Source: an uncultured Sediminibacterium sp.
GTDB taxonomy: Bacteria > Bacteroidota > Bacteroidia > Chitinophagales > Chitinophagaceae
Direction: 5' to 3'
Length of the DNA stretch: 48,946 nt
NCBI GenBank assembly: GCA_937911175.1
Contig: CALDSE010000023.1
Coordinates: forward strand, 1-48,946
Below the pieces are notes generated by a model that was given only the letters and a program-made list of their open reading frames with translations, ran no database searches and was not told where the DNA came from. Position 1 is the stretch's first letter, and each line of letters opens with the position of its first letter. The translations under genes were made by a program, and so were the position numbers. This document shows positions 8,350-17,025 of the stretch, piece after piece.

Positions 8350-9012
8350 TTAGTGATTGAGCATATTAAAATGCAAATCACCAAAATTTTGTAAGGAACT
8401 TAATTTTAAATCGGCCAGGCCCCAATGAGGTAGCTTACTATGTTCTGCCGATGGAACCACTACGCAAGTCATTCTTGCAGCTTTTGCTGCTGTCATTCCA
8501 TATACAGAGTCTTCAAAACATATACAAGCTAAAGGAGAGACATGCATGGCTGCTGCACAATCTAAGTATACTTGAGGATGAGGTTTGGCATAAGGAAGAT
8601 GTTGAGCAGAAGAACTTGCATGAATAAAACTTCTTATACCTAATTTATCTTTTACCCATTCTATTAATTCAACAGGAGAAGAAGTAGCTAAGCCTATTTT
8701 AAAATCTCTTTTTAAGAAAAATTGAAATATATGTTCTACGCCTGGCATTAAGGTGGCGTCTTTATCAATTAAGCTTAAAGCAAGGTTTACAATTTTTTCT
8801 TCTACTCTATCAAATTCAGTAGCAGGTATTTTATGTTGTATTAACCAATGGGTTACAAATTCTTTAGAGCGAAGGCCAGTTGTAAGGGCATATTGTTCTT
8901 CTGTTAAGATAATGCCGTATTGTCTAAATATTTCAGCGGCAGCCTGGTTCCATAAAGGCTCACTATTTATTAATAAGCCATCAATATCAAAAATTACAGC
9001 AGATTTTTCCAT
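8350..9012 (-). CDS. HAD-family sugar-phosphate phosphatase, HxpB-like
   Basis: This 220-residue HAD-IA hydrolase has the nucleophile motif FDIDGLL (Asp9 and Asp11), a cap domain, motif II Thr/Ser (ATSSPVE), a Lys in PYAKPHPQVYLDCA and the acidic motif EDSVYGM. The run from AKPHPQVYLDCAA to the C-terminal LADLKLSSL closely resembles E. coli HxpB (YniC), a hexitol and 2-deoxyglucose-6-phosphate phosphatase. A beta-phosphoglucomutase role is less likely. The exact substrate is inference. It is first in the operon with polyprenyl synthase and recJ; a weak promoter box (TACCTTTA) precedes it at 9015-9022. Confidence 0.85.
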   Translation of the reverse strand: MEKSAVIFDIDGLLINSEPLWNQAAAEIFRQYGIILTEEQYALTTGLRSKEFVTHWLIQHKIPATEFDRVEEKIVNLALSLIDKDATLMPGVEHIFQFFLKRDFKIGLATSSPVELIEWVKDKLGIRSFIHASSSAQHLPYAKPHPQVYLDCAAAMHVSPLACICFEDSVYGMTAAKAARMTCVVVPSAEHSKLPHWGLADLKLSSLQNFGDLHFNMLNH

Positions 9013-9099
9013 CGCCTAAAGGTAGTATTTGTTGTTTAAACAGAGATATTCGAGTTAAATTTAATGTATTATCTTGCAGTTGTAAACATTTGAACCTAG

Positions 9100-9852
9100 A
9101 TGACGATTTTAGATCGCTTAAAACATATTAGAATATTTCGCTCCCTTATATATGGGGTGGTAGGTATATTTACTTACCCTGGGCTTGCCTTATTTAATAC
9201 CGTAGAAATTGAGGGTACTGAAAATTTGAAAGAGTTACCCCATAAGAATGTTTTATTTGTAAGTAACCATCAAACCTATTTCGGAGATGTGATTGCCTTT
9301 GTACATATTTTTTGTGCTGTGAAATGGGGGAAGTTTAATAAACTAGGCATACCTTATTATTTATTGAATCCTTTTACCAATGTATTTTTTGTAGCTGCAG
9401 AAGAAACCATGAATAGCAGTTGGCTCACTAGGTTGTTTAAATTAGGAGGAGCTTTAACAGTGAAAAGAACATGGAGAGCAGAGGGAGAAGATGTAAATAG
9501 AGATAGAGATGTATTTGATACCCAAAAAATTGATAAAGCATTATCTAAAAGCTGGGTCATTACTTTTCCGCAAGGAACTACCAAGCCCTTTGCACCAGGC
9601 AGAAAAGGAACCGCGCATATTATTAAAAATAATGAACCTATTGTAGTGCCTGTAGTTATTAATGGATTTTGGCGTGCCTTTACCAAGAAAGGTTTAACCT
9701 TTAAAAAAGTAGGTACTCCTTTAACGGTTCGTTTTAAGCCAGCTTTAGTAATTGATTATAATAGTTCTGTAGAAACAATACTTGATCAAGTCATGGACGC
9801 CATTGAGCAAAGCAAAGACTACATGCTTAAAGGCAAGCACCATAGCATGTAA
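9100..9852 (+). CDS. PlsC-family acyltransferase (variant active site)
   Basis: This 250-residue protein belongs to the lysophosphatidic-acid acyltransferase family that adds the second acyl chain in phospholipid synthesis at the inner membrane. A hydrophobic segment is near residues 17-33. The active site differs from the textbook form: block I reads NHQTYFGD (56-63), giving His-X5-Asp rather than His-X4-Asp, and block III reads FPQGTT rather than FPEGTR. The substrate is therefore less certain than the fold. Its stop codon abuts the stop codon of the convergent thioesterase gene with no spacer. Confidence 0.82.
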   Translation: MTILDRLKHIRIFRSLIYGVVGIFTYPGLALFNTVEIEGTENLKELPHKNVLFVSNHQTYFGDVIAFVHIFCAVKWGKFNKLGIPYYLLNPFTNVFFVAAEETMNSSWLTRLFKLGGALTVKRTWRAEGEDVNRDRDVFDTQKIDKALSKSWVITFPQGTTKPFAPGRKGTAHIIKNNEPIVVPVVINGFWRAFTKKGLTFKKVGTPLTVRFKPALVIDYNSSVETILDQVMDAIEQSKDYMLKGKHHSM

Positions 9853-10368
9853 TTAGTCTTTCACAAACAAAGCCTTTAATTCAGTAGCATCATCTGGCTT
9901 CATTTTTCCTGCTAATATCAAACGAAGTTGTCTACGACGAAGTGCACTATCGTAAAACTTTTTCTCTTCTTCAGATTCAGCTATAATTGCTGGAACTTGT
10001 TTTGGTTTTTTATTTTCATCCAAGGCTACAAAAGTAAAATAAGCTTCGTTGCTTAATTCTTTACTTTGTGTAATCATATTCTGATTCCAAACTTTTAAAT
10101 GAATTTCCATAGAAGTAGTGAACGCCCTTGTTACTTTTGCTTCAATACAAATTACATTGCCTAATTTAATAGGAGTTTTAAAACTAATATTGTCCACTGA
10201 TGCGGTCATGGCACCTGAATTACAATGTTTCGCTGCAGATAAATAAGCGGCAATATCCATCCAGTACATAAGCTTGCCTCCCATTAAATCTCCAAAAGTA
10301 TTGGTGTCATTCGGTAGGACTAATTCATTCATCGTAATAAATGAATCCTTTGCTTTTCTTGCTTCCAT
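9853..10368 (-). CDS. Hotdog-fold acyl-CoA thioesterase
   Basis: This 171-residue cytoplasmic protein is a YciA/BACH-type acyl-CoA hydrolase. The family signature is in the N-terminal third: an LPNDTNTFGDLMGGKLMYWMD stretch (split here as PNDTNTFGDLMGG and MYWMD), carrying the catalytic Asp, followed by the central hotdog helix and the strand SVDNISFKTPIKLG. It would hydrolyse fatty acyl-CoA to free acid and CoA. A promoter box TACCTTTG precedes it at 10386-10393. Confidence 0.88.
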   Translation of the reverse strand: MEARKAKDSFITMNELVLPNDTNTFGDLMGGKLMYWMDIAAYLSAAKHCNSGAMTASVDNISFKTPIKLGNVICIEAKVTRAFTTSMEIHLKVWNQNMITQSKELSNEAYFTFVALDENKKPKQVPAIIAESEEEKKFYDSALRRRQLRLILAGKMKPDDATELKALFVKD

Positions 10369-10385
10369 AAAAATTGTTTGTACAA

Positions 10386-10418
10386 CAAAGGTACATCTTA
10401 AACTGTAAAATGGTCCAA
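10386..10418 (-). promoter_or_regulatory. Bacteroidota-type promoter of the thioesterase gene
   Basis: On the minus strand TTG (10416-10418), 22 nt, TACCTTTG (10386-10393) matches the Bacteroidota consensus exactly. The box lies 17 nt before the start codon, giving a leader of about 12 nt. The -33 element lies within the 3' end of the upstream epimerase gene. Confidence 0.6.
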
Positions 10419-11495
10419 TTTAGCTAAGTAGGCTGGATCTACTTCTGCGCCAATACCAGGGGTATCGCTAATGCTTAAATGCATTCCATTAAATTGAACA
10501 CCTCCAATAATGGGGTCTTCTAAATGCCCCAATAAACAAGTATCCATATCGTAATACTTTACATTGTCCATGGCCATGGCAAAATGCATTTTAGCACTTA
10601 ATGCTAAACGGCTTTCTAGCATGCCACCCATCATGCAGGGTATATTATTGGCTTTAGCAATAGCATGAATTTTTATAGCTTCATGGATGCCTCCGCTTTT
10701 GGAGAATTTAATATTTATAGAGTGACAAGCTTTTTCTGCGATTAATCTTCTTGCATCATGATGCGTGAACACCGATTCGTCGGCCATAATAGCAATAGGA
10801 GAGGCTGCGCATAATGCAGGTAAATAATCGTCGTAATATTTACGCATAGGTTGTTCGCAAAATTCAATTTCATATGGGGCTAATGCTTCCAACACTTTTA
10901 AGGCCTCCTCTTTTGCCCAACCTTGATTGGCATCAATTCTAATTTTAGTATCATATCCAATAGATTCTCTTATACTTTTTATTCTTTCAATATCTTGTAC
11001 AGGATCTTTTCCCAATTTTACTTTAATAATATTTACACCTTGCTTCACAAAATCAATGGCATCCTTGGCCATACTTTCAGGGGTATCAATGCCAATGGTT
11101 AAATCGGTTTCAATAGGTTTAGATTTCCCCCCTAAAAAAGCATAGAGCGGTTTGCCTGCAGCTTTAGCAGCAATATCATATAAGGCTAAATCAAAAGCAC
11201 TTTTGGCTGTATAGTTGCCTGCAATAATGGTATCAAGTTCAATTAATCTTTCTGAAATAGCAAGAGGGTCTTTTCCTTTCAGGTAAGTAGCAAAATCCTT
11301 GGCAATATTATAACAACTTAACTGTGTCTCTCCCACAATCATAGGAAAGGCAGAGCATTCTCCCCAACCTATAATGCCTTCATCGGTATGCATTTTAATA
11401 ACCATGTTTTGCGCGTAGTGCATCGTTCCCGTGGCAATGGTAAAAGGGGTCATGGGAATTTTAAACAAGAAAATTTCTGTAGAAACAATTTTCAT
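10398..11495 (-). CDS. Dipeptide epimerase-like enolase-superfamily enzyme
   Basis: This 365-residue protein has the enolase capping domain (residues 1 to about 125) and a TIM barrel of the muconate-lactonising subgroup. The catalytic pair KVK (158-160), metal ligands Asp188, Glu214 (CEQP) and Asp239 (ADES), the lysine-containing IKFSKSGG (262-269) and the substrate-binding D-x-D (DMD, 316-318) are all present. The D-x-D points to L-Ala-D/L-Glu or related dipeptide epimerases, which in bacteria recycle murein peptides; the enzyme could also act on other dipeptides. It stands alone, 29 nt upstream of the thioesterase gene. Confidence 0.82.
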   Translation of the reverse strand: MKIVSTEIFLFKIPMTPFTIATGTMHYAQNMVIKMHTDEGIIGWGECSAFPMIVGETQLSCYNIAKDFATYLKGKDPLAISERLIELDTIIAGNYTAKSAFDLALYDIAAKAAGKPLYAFLGGKSKPIETDLTIGIDTPESMAKDAIDFVKQGVNIIKVKLGKDPVQDIERIKSIRESIGYDTKIRIDANQGWAKEEALKVLEALAPYEIEFCEQPMRKYYDDYLPALCAASPIAIMADESVFTHHDARRLIAEKACHSINIKFSKSGGIHEAIKIHAIAKANNIPCMMGGMLESRLALSAKMHFAMAMDNVKYYDMDTCLLGHLEDPIIGGVQFNGMHLSISDTPGIGAEVDPAYLAKLDHFTV

Positions 11496-11608
11496 AAAAC
11501 AAGGTTTTTATTTAACAAGTATAAAGATACTTAACTCTTATTTAATGGATATAATCCTTTGATTTTTAAGTTTTACTAACGATATTTGCGATACCAATAA
11601 ATGTTAGC

Positions 11609-12799
11609 ATGAGCCTATCTTTAGACAATACACAAATTGCGTTTGCATATAAATCTACAGCTGAATTAAAAAGAGCTCGCTTTTTATTTACCGTTATACA
11701 AAGCCCCATCATTGTTTCTTTGGCTACTAAATTAACGCCTGCTTTAATGAATTCTGGTTTGCCTGTTAATGGATTAATTCGCAGCACTATATTTAATCAA
11801 TTTGTAGGAGGAGAAACTTTAGAAGAAACAGCAAGAGTAGCAAAGCAATTAGGTGCTTATGGTGTGCAAGTTATTTTAGATTATGGTGTGGAAGCAAAAG
11901 AAGGCGAAGAGAATTTTGACAATGTCACAGAAAAAATTATGGAAGCATTGGCGTTTGCTGCCACTCAAAATAATATTCCTTTTGTAAGTATTAAGTTAAC
12001 AGGTATTGCCAGTTTGCAGTTGCTAGAAACTTTAAATGAAGCGCCAAGATTAAGAAGTGGTATACATGATAGTGAAATAGAAGACGCGGCTTGGGAGCGT
12101 GTGAAAGAAAGAATGTATGCCATTTGCGATTTAGCTGCAGAAAAAGGTGTGGGCATTTTATTAGATGCTGAAGAGACTTGGATACAAGACCCTATTGACC
12201 GCTTAGCCATTGAATTAATGGCTGAATACAATAAAGAGAAAGTGGTGGTGTATAATACGTATCAATTATATAGAAATGACCGTTATCATTTTTTACAGCT
12301 CTCTTATAAAATTGCAAAAGAAAAAAACTTCAAATTAGGTGCTAAGTTGGTGCGTGGCGCTTATATGGAAAAAGAAAGACTACGTGCTAAAGAACAGGGT
12401 GTTGCGTCTCCAATACATTTAGATAAAGAAGCCACCGATAAAGATTTTGATGATGCAGCAGCGTTTTGTATCCAAAACAAAGAAAATATTTCATTCATAT
12501 TGGCCTCCCATAATGAACAAAGCAATTTGAAAATTGCGCAACTCATGATCGAAAAAGGAATTTCAGCTGGTGATCCACATGTGCATTTTTCTCAATTATA
12601 TGGCATGAGCGATCCCATTAGTTTTAATATGGCAAAAGAGGGGTATAATGTGAGTAAATACCTACCATTTGGGCCCATTAAGGATGTTATTCCTTATTTA
12701 ATGAGAAGGGCAGAGGAAAATTCGAGCGTCAATGGCCAAACCAGTAGGGAGCTACTTTTCATAAGGCAGGAATTGGCGCGCAGGAAGGCCAAAAAATGA
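11609..12799 (+). CDS. Proline dehydrogenase
   Basis: The enzyme oxidises proline to pyrroline-5-carboxylate with FAD and passes electrons to the quinone pool. The 396-residue protein is the stand-alone PRODH barrel rather than the long bifunctional PutA. It has the signature KLVRGAYMEKER with the arginine/lysine that contact the proline carboxylate, SHNEQS, and the C-terminal motif YLPFGPIKDVIPYLMRRAEEN. No pyrroline-5-carboxylate dehydrogenase gene is in this window. The start at 11609 is followed by a sensible N-terminus; a near-consensus box (GATATTTG) lies upstream. Confidence 0.92.
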   Translation: MSLSLDNTQIAFAYKSTAELKRARFLFTVIQSPIIVSLATKLTPALMNSGLPVNGLIRSTIFNQFVGGETLEETARVAKQLGAYGVQVILDYGVEAKEGEENFDNVTEKIMEALAFAATQNNIPFVSIKLTGIASLQLLETLNEAPRLRSGIHDSEIEDAAWERVKERMYAICDLAAEKGVGILLDAEETWIQDPIDRLAIELMAEYNKEKVVVYNTYQLYRNDRYHFLQLSYKIAKEKNFKLGAKLVRGAYMEKERLRAKEQGVASPIHLDKEATDKDFDDAAAFCIQNKENISFILASHNEQSNLKIAQLMIEKGISAGDPHVHFSQLYGMSDPISFNMAKEGYNVSKYLPFGPIKDVIPYLMRRAEENSSVNGQTSRELLFIRQELARRKAKK

Positions 12800-12834
12800 T
12801 TTCTACATAAAAGGTATTGGTTGTAAATTGCACT

Positions 12835-13629
12835 ATGCAACAATACTTGAATTTACTACAACACATTATTGACAACGGGGCTGAAAAGACCGATAGAACT
12901 GGAACTGGTACCAAAAGTTGTTTTGGATATCAGATGCGTTTTAATTTGGCAGAAGGCTTTCCAATGGTAACTACCAAGAAGCTTCACTTGAAAAGTATTA
13001 TCTACGAATTACTTTGGTTTTTGAATGGCGATACCAACATTAAATATTTAAATGAGAATGGGGTTCGCATTTGGGACGAGTGGGCCGATAAAAATGGCGA
13101 CCTAGGTCCTGTCTATGGAAAACAATGGAGAAGTTGGGAAGGCGCCAACGGTGTTGTGATTGATCAAATTTCAGAATTAATTGAACAAATAAAAAAGACG
13201 CCCGATAGTAGAAGATTAATTGTTAGTGCATGGAATGTGGGTGACTTATCAAAGATGGCCTTAATGCCTTGCCATAATATGTTTCAATTTTATGTGGCCG
13301 ATGGAAAATTAAGTTGTCAATTATACCAACGCAGCGCCGATGTATTTTTAGGCGTACCTTTTAATATTGCTTCTTATGCATTACTGACTATGATGGTTGC
13401 TTCGGTATGTAATTTAGAATACGGCGACTTCGTGCACAGCTTTGGCGATGTGCATTTGTATAATAATCATGTGGAGCAAGCAAACTTGCAATTGTCAAGA
13501 AAACCTTTTCCACTTCCTACTATGAAAATTAATAAAGAAGTAAAAGATATTTTCTCTTTTCAATTCTCTGATTTCACTTTAGAAAATTATGAATCACATC
13601 CTAGTATTAAAGCGCCGGTGGCTGTTTAA
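12835..13629 (+). CDS. thyA: Thymidylate synthase
   Basis: ThyA converts dUMP to dTMP using methylenetetrahydrofolate. At 264 residues it equals the E. coli enzyme in length when the start MQQYLNLL is used; an in-frame upstream ATG at 12817 would add six extra residues. The nucleophile Cys146 is in [11 protein letters not shown], the dUMP-phosphate arginines are in RTGTGT and [11 protein letters not shown], and the folate site is present at the C-terminus (APVAV). folA follows 10 nt downstream, so dihydrofolate made by ThyA is recycled by its operon partner. Confidence 0.97.
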   Translation: MQQYLNLLQHIIDNGAEKTDRTGTGTKSCFGYQMRFNLAEGFPMVTTKKLHLKSIIYELLWFLNGDTNIKYLNENGVRIWDEWADKNGDLGPVYGKQWRSWEGANGVVIDQISELIEQIKKTPDSRRLIVSAWNVGDLSKMALMPCHNMFQFYVADGKLSCQLYQRSADVFLGVPFNIASYALLTMMVASVCNLEYGDFVHSFGDVHLYNNHVEQANLQLSRKPFPLPTMKINKEVKDIFSFQFSDFTLENYESHPSIKAPVAV

Positions 13630-13639
13630 AATAATATAA

Positions 13640-14131
13640 ATGAATATAACCCTTGTAGTAGCCGCTTCTGAAAACAATGCCATTGGTTTAAACAATCAAT
13701 TATTATGGCATTTACCCAAGGATATGCGCTTTTTTAAAAACACTACATGGGGTATGCCTATTTTAATGGGACGTAAAACATTTGAGTCCATGGGCAGTAA
13801 GCCTTTAAATGGCAGGTTGAATATTATTATTACCCGCAATAAAAATTGGGTAAACGAAGATGTAACGGTGGTACATACTATGGAGGAAGCCATTACTTTG
13901 GCTGATAAATTTAGCTACAAAGAATTGTTGGTCATAGGTGGGGGTGAAATTTATGAAATGGCCTTGCCTCTAGCACAAAAAATTTGGTTGACAAGAGTAC
14001 ATACTACTATTGAGGGCGATGTTTATTTCCCCAAGCTAAATGCTGAATGGGAAATGGTGAGCAGCAATCAAAATGCGGCTGATGAAAAACATAAATTTTC
14101 ATTTGACTTTGAATGTTGGAAAAGAAAATGA
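13640..14131 (+). CDS. folA: Dihydrofolate reductase
   Basis: FolA reduces dihydrofolate to tetrahydrofolate with NADPH. The 163-residue protein has the expected features: VAASENNAIGLNNQLLWHLPKDM with catalytic Asp28, GRKTFESMG for NADPH binding, and IGGGEIYEMALP. It follows thyA closely and its stop overlaps the start of the next gene (ATGA), indicating translational coupling. Confidence 0.96.
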   Translation: MNITLVVAASENNAIGLNNQLLWHLPKDMRFFKNTTWGMPILMGRKTFESMGSKPLNGRLNIIITRNKNWVNEDVTVVHTMEEAITLADKFSYKELLVIGGGEIYEMALPLAQKIWLTRVHTTIEGDVYFPKLNAEWEMVSSNQNAADEKHKFSFDFECWKRK

Positions 14132-14928
14132 AGTACAACACTCTTTCCTTAATTAATAAATACATCAGTTATTTATGGAAAGCCTCTAATGGTCGTGGAC
14201 ATGGAGTTCATTCTCCATTTGTGTATGCTTTTATAAAAAATGTGTTGAATGCAAAAACAAAGGGATTAGGGTTTGATGCCATTGAAAATTACCGCCATCA
14301 ATTATTAAGCAGTCAAAATGAAATCACCATTCTTGATATGGGTGCAGGTGGCGATCTGCAAGGGAATAAATCAAAAACCATTGCCCAAATTGCCAAAAGT
14401 GCTTTAAAGCCAAAAAAGTACAGTACGCTCTTAAACCGCATTGTTGCTTATTATAAGCCCACTCAGATATTAGAAATGGGTACTTCCTTAGGTATAACTA
14501 CATGTTATTTAGCAGAGGCTGCGCCCAGTGCTTCAGTGGTGACCATGGAAGGTGCGCCTGCTGTTGCAAAGCAGGCCTTGGCTACTTTTAAAAATTTAGG
14601 GTTTCAAAACATACAATTAATAGAAGGCAATTTTGATCAAAGCCTACCCAATTATTTAAATAGTATTTCAACTATTGGTATTGCTTATGTGGATGGGAAT
14701 CATCGATACAAGCCCACTATGCAATATTTTAATTTACTTTTAACTAAATCCGATGAGCATACAATTTTAATCTTTGATGATATACATTGGAGCAGTGAAA
14801 TGGAAAAAGCTTGGGAGGAAATTAAAGCCGACTCTAGGCTATCATTGACCATTGATTTATTTTATATAGGTATTGTGTTTCTTAAAAAAGGAAATAAAGA
14901 GAAAGAAAACTTTACCATCCGTTTTTAA
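14128..14928 (+). CDS. Class I SAM-dependent methyltransferase
   Basis: This 266-residue protein has an N-terminal helical part with GRGHGVHSPFVYAFI and a Rossmann methyltransferase domain with ILEMGTSLGITTCYLAEAAP (split: ILEMGTSLG, ITTCYLAEA) and the acidic YVDGNHRY and FDDIHWS motifs typical of the Methyltransf_24 family. The substrate is not known to me. Its ATG overlaps the folA stop (ATGA); an ATG 15 nt further upstream would overlap more and is not chosen. Conserved position after folA may reflect only cotranscription. Confidence 0.82.
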   Translation: MKYNTLSLINKYISYLWKASNGRGHGVHSPFVYAFIKNVLNAKTKGLGFDAIENYRHQLLSSQNEITILDMGAGGDLQGNKSKTIAQIAKSALKPKKYSTLLNRIVAYYKPTQILEMGTSLGITTCYLAEAAPSASVVTMEGAPAVAKQALATFKNLGFQNIQLIEGNFDQSLPNYLNSISTIGIAYVDGNHRYKPTMQYFNLLLTKSDEHTILIFDDIHWSSEMEKAWEEIKADSRLSLTIDLFYIGIVFLKKGNKEKENFTIRF

Positions 14929-14940
14929 ACTATTTATACA

Positions 14941-16302
14941 TTGCTACCTCCATCATTCATATCATCTTTAAAAGGCTTACCTGGTTTCAACGAGCAGGCG
15001 TTCGTAGAAACACATGAACTAAAGGAGTCAATTACTTCTATAAGAATAAACACCAATAAATCTTTTTTAGAACAGCCCTCTTCTTTCTTTGAAGAAGCAA
15101 GTCCTATTGCTTGGTGTGAAGACGGGCATTATTTAAAAGAACGCCCAATGTTTGTACTAGATCCCTTATGGCATGCAGGGGCTTATTATGTGCAAGAGGC
15201 TAGTAGTATGTTTTTACACCATGCTTTAAAACAAATAGCCCCTAATGCTGGTTCAATGCATGTATTAGATTTATGCGCAGCACCAGGAGGCAAGACTAGT
15301 TTACTTGCGAATTATTTTAAAAAGGGATTAGTGGTAGCGAATGAAACCATAAAAAATAGAAATGCCATTTTGGTAGAGAATATGACTAAGTGGGGAGCAG
15401 ATAATATCGTGGTCACACAGAACGATCCTTCTCATTTTAAGGCACTTCCTCAGTTTTTCGATGTATTGTTAATTGATGCACCCTGCAGTGGTAGTGGCTT
15501 ATTTAGAAAAGACCCTGAAGCCATTGAACATTGGAGTGAAGATGCGGTGCAGCATTGTAGTATAAGGCAGTCGCGCATCATAGAGGATAGTATTGATTGC
15601 TTGAAAGAAGGAGGCTATTTAATTTATTCTACTTGTTCTTACTCAATGCAAGAAGATGAAAATATTTTGGATAAGATTGCAGCGATGCAGGGAATGAAAA
15701 GTATTGATTTAAATATAGATAATCACTGGGGTATTATTCAAAGTGAAAGTCCAATACATCATTCTAAAGGCTACAGGTTTTATCCTGATAAAATAAAAGG
15801 AGAAGGTTTTTTCTTAGCGGTATTTAAAAAAGAAACGGATACTAATTCATCTTACTACGACAGCTCTTTTGAAACCACTGCTATTACAAAAAAAGAAACA
15901 GAAATTTTAAATACGCATTTCACTTTGCCTGATGATTATTATTATATCAATCATCAAGAAAATATTATTGCTTTAGCTATTGAATGTAAAGATGCTTATA
16001 ATACGCTACTTAAAAATTTATATGTTAAAAAAATGGGCTTGGCTATTGGTACACTAAAAGGAGCCGATTTAATTCCCGCTCATGCGCTTGCCATGAGTAC
16101 TTGGAAAAATCTTCCCTTTCAAACCATGGAAGTGGACGAAGCAACTGCCCTACAATACTTAAGAAGGGCCGACTTAAACTTACCGGGGGGCAAAGGTTGG
16201 CATGCCATTCAATACAAAAACACCCGTTTAGGCTGGGCCAAATTACTTCCCAATAGATCAAATAATTACTACCCAAATGAATGGAGAATATTGAATTACT
16301 AA
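14941..16302 (+). CDS. RsmF/NOP2-like rRNA (cytosine-C5) methyltransferase
   Basis: This 453-residue protein is an m5C RNA methyltransferase of the RsmF/NOL1-NOP2 group. The SAM motif DLCAAPGGKT is at 110-119, Cys182 in DAPCSGSG (motif IV) and Cys232 in STCSYS (motif VI) form the catalytic pair. The C-terminal third carries an RNA-binding region resembling the RsmF tail (NLPGGKGWHAIQYKNTRLGWAK, given in part). The start is a TTG: an in-frame stop lies 12 nt upstream, the next Met is residue 70, and the first residues LPPSFISSLKGLPGF match family N-termini. It is last in the thyA-folA run. Confidence 0.88.
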   Translation: MLPPSFISSLKGLPGFNEQAFVETHELKESITSIRINTNKSFLEQPSSFFEEASPIAWCEDGHYLKERPMFVLDPLWHAGAYYVQEASSMFLHHALKQIAPNAGSMHVLDLCAAPGGKTSLLANYFKKGLVVANETIKNRNAILVENMTKWGADNIVVTQNDPSHFKALPQFFDVLLIDAPCSGSGLFRKDPEAIEHWSEDAVQHCSIRQSRIIEDSIDCLKEGGYLIYSTCSYSMQEDENILDKIAAMQGMKSIDLNIDNHWGIIQSESPIHHSKGYRFYPDKIKGEGFFLAVFKKETDTNSSYYDSSFETTAITKKETEILNTHFTLPDDYYYINHQENIIALAIECKDAYNTLLKNLYVKKMGLAIGTLKGADLIPAHALAMSTWKNLPFQTMEVDEATALQYLRRADLNLPGGKGWHAIQYKNTRLGWAKLLPNRSNNYYPNEWRILNY

Positions 16303-16377
16303 TGATTATATATTACATAAATGTATAATTAACATATTTTCTACTTTCTTTGCCATTCATTTTTGTACCTTCGTCAG

Positions 16378-17007
16378 ATGCTTAAGAGATTGATTTTACT
16401 GGTTTTTGTAGTCATTGGCCTTTCAGGCCAATTGTCTTCTTATGCCGCCAAGGGTAAGCAGACCAAAAAGCAATCAGTAAAAACAACTGCTCAATACAAG
16501 AAAAAGGCTACTGTTCAATCAAAAAAGAAGGGTAAAAAAAGCATTTCAAAAAAAGGTAAAAAGCGTCGAGGAAAACGCAGTGCATTTGTGCCGCTTAAAA
16601 ATCCGGAACCACGTAAATTAATTGCAGACAATAAAGAAAAAATGAGGTTGTCAGATAGTTTACGTAAGTCTACCATTCTTGTAAATAATACAGAATTAGA
16701 AGAAGGCTATTTTGCTGGTTTATTTACCAATCAAAAAAAATCGGCAAGTTTTCAAACCTTAGAAGGTACGGCTGCTGTTTTTAAAAGCGTAAGTGGATGG
16801 GAAGATAAAAAGTTTTATATCTTAACCAATCAATTACCTATTGGAACCATTGTAAGAATTACCACATCCGATTTAAAAAGTATTTGTGCTAAAGTAATCA
16901 ATGCCTTACCAGAGGTAGGGAATTCAATTCAATATCGTTTAAGTGATGCTGCTGCAGCTATCTTAGGCATTACCAATAAGACTTTCCAGATCTCAGTTAC
17001 TTATTAA
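16378..17007 (+). CDS. Exported RlpA-like double-psi beta-barrel protein
   Basis: This 209-residue protein starts MLKRLILLVFVV and has a signal peptide ending near SSYAAKG. Residues from about 25 to 75 are very rich in Lys, Gln and Ser, and the rest (about 105-209) looks like a double-psi beta-barrel: GTAAVFKSVSGWEDKKFYIL, PIGTIVRITT, YRLSDAAAAILGI. That domain occurs in RlpA, a peptidoglycan-binding lytic transglycosylase, but here the canonical catalytic Asp and His positions are not evident, so enzymatic activity is doubtful. It should sit in the periplasm. A TACCTTCG box lies at 16366-16373, four nt before the ATG. Confidence 0.65.
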   Translation: MLKRLILLVFVVIGLSGQLSSYAAKGKQTKKQSVKTTAQYKKKATVQSKKKGKKSISKKGKKRRGKRSAFVPLKNPEPRKLIADNKEKMRLSDSLRKSTILVNNTELEEGYFAGLFTNQKKSASFQTLEGTAAVFKSVSGWEDKKFYILTNQLPIGTIVRITTSDLKSICAKVINALPEVGNSIQYRLSDAAAAILGITNKTFQISVTY

Positions 17008-17025
17008 TTTTTTAAATTATTTTTT

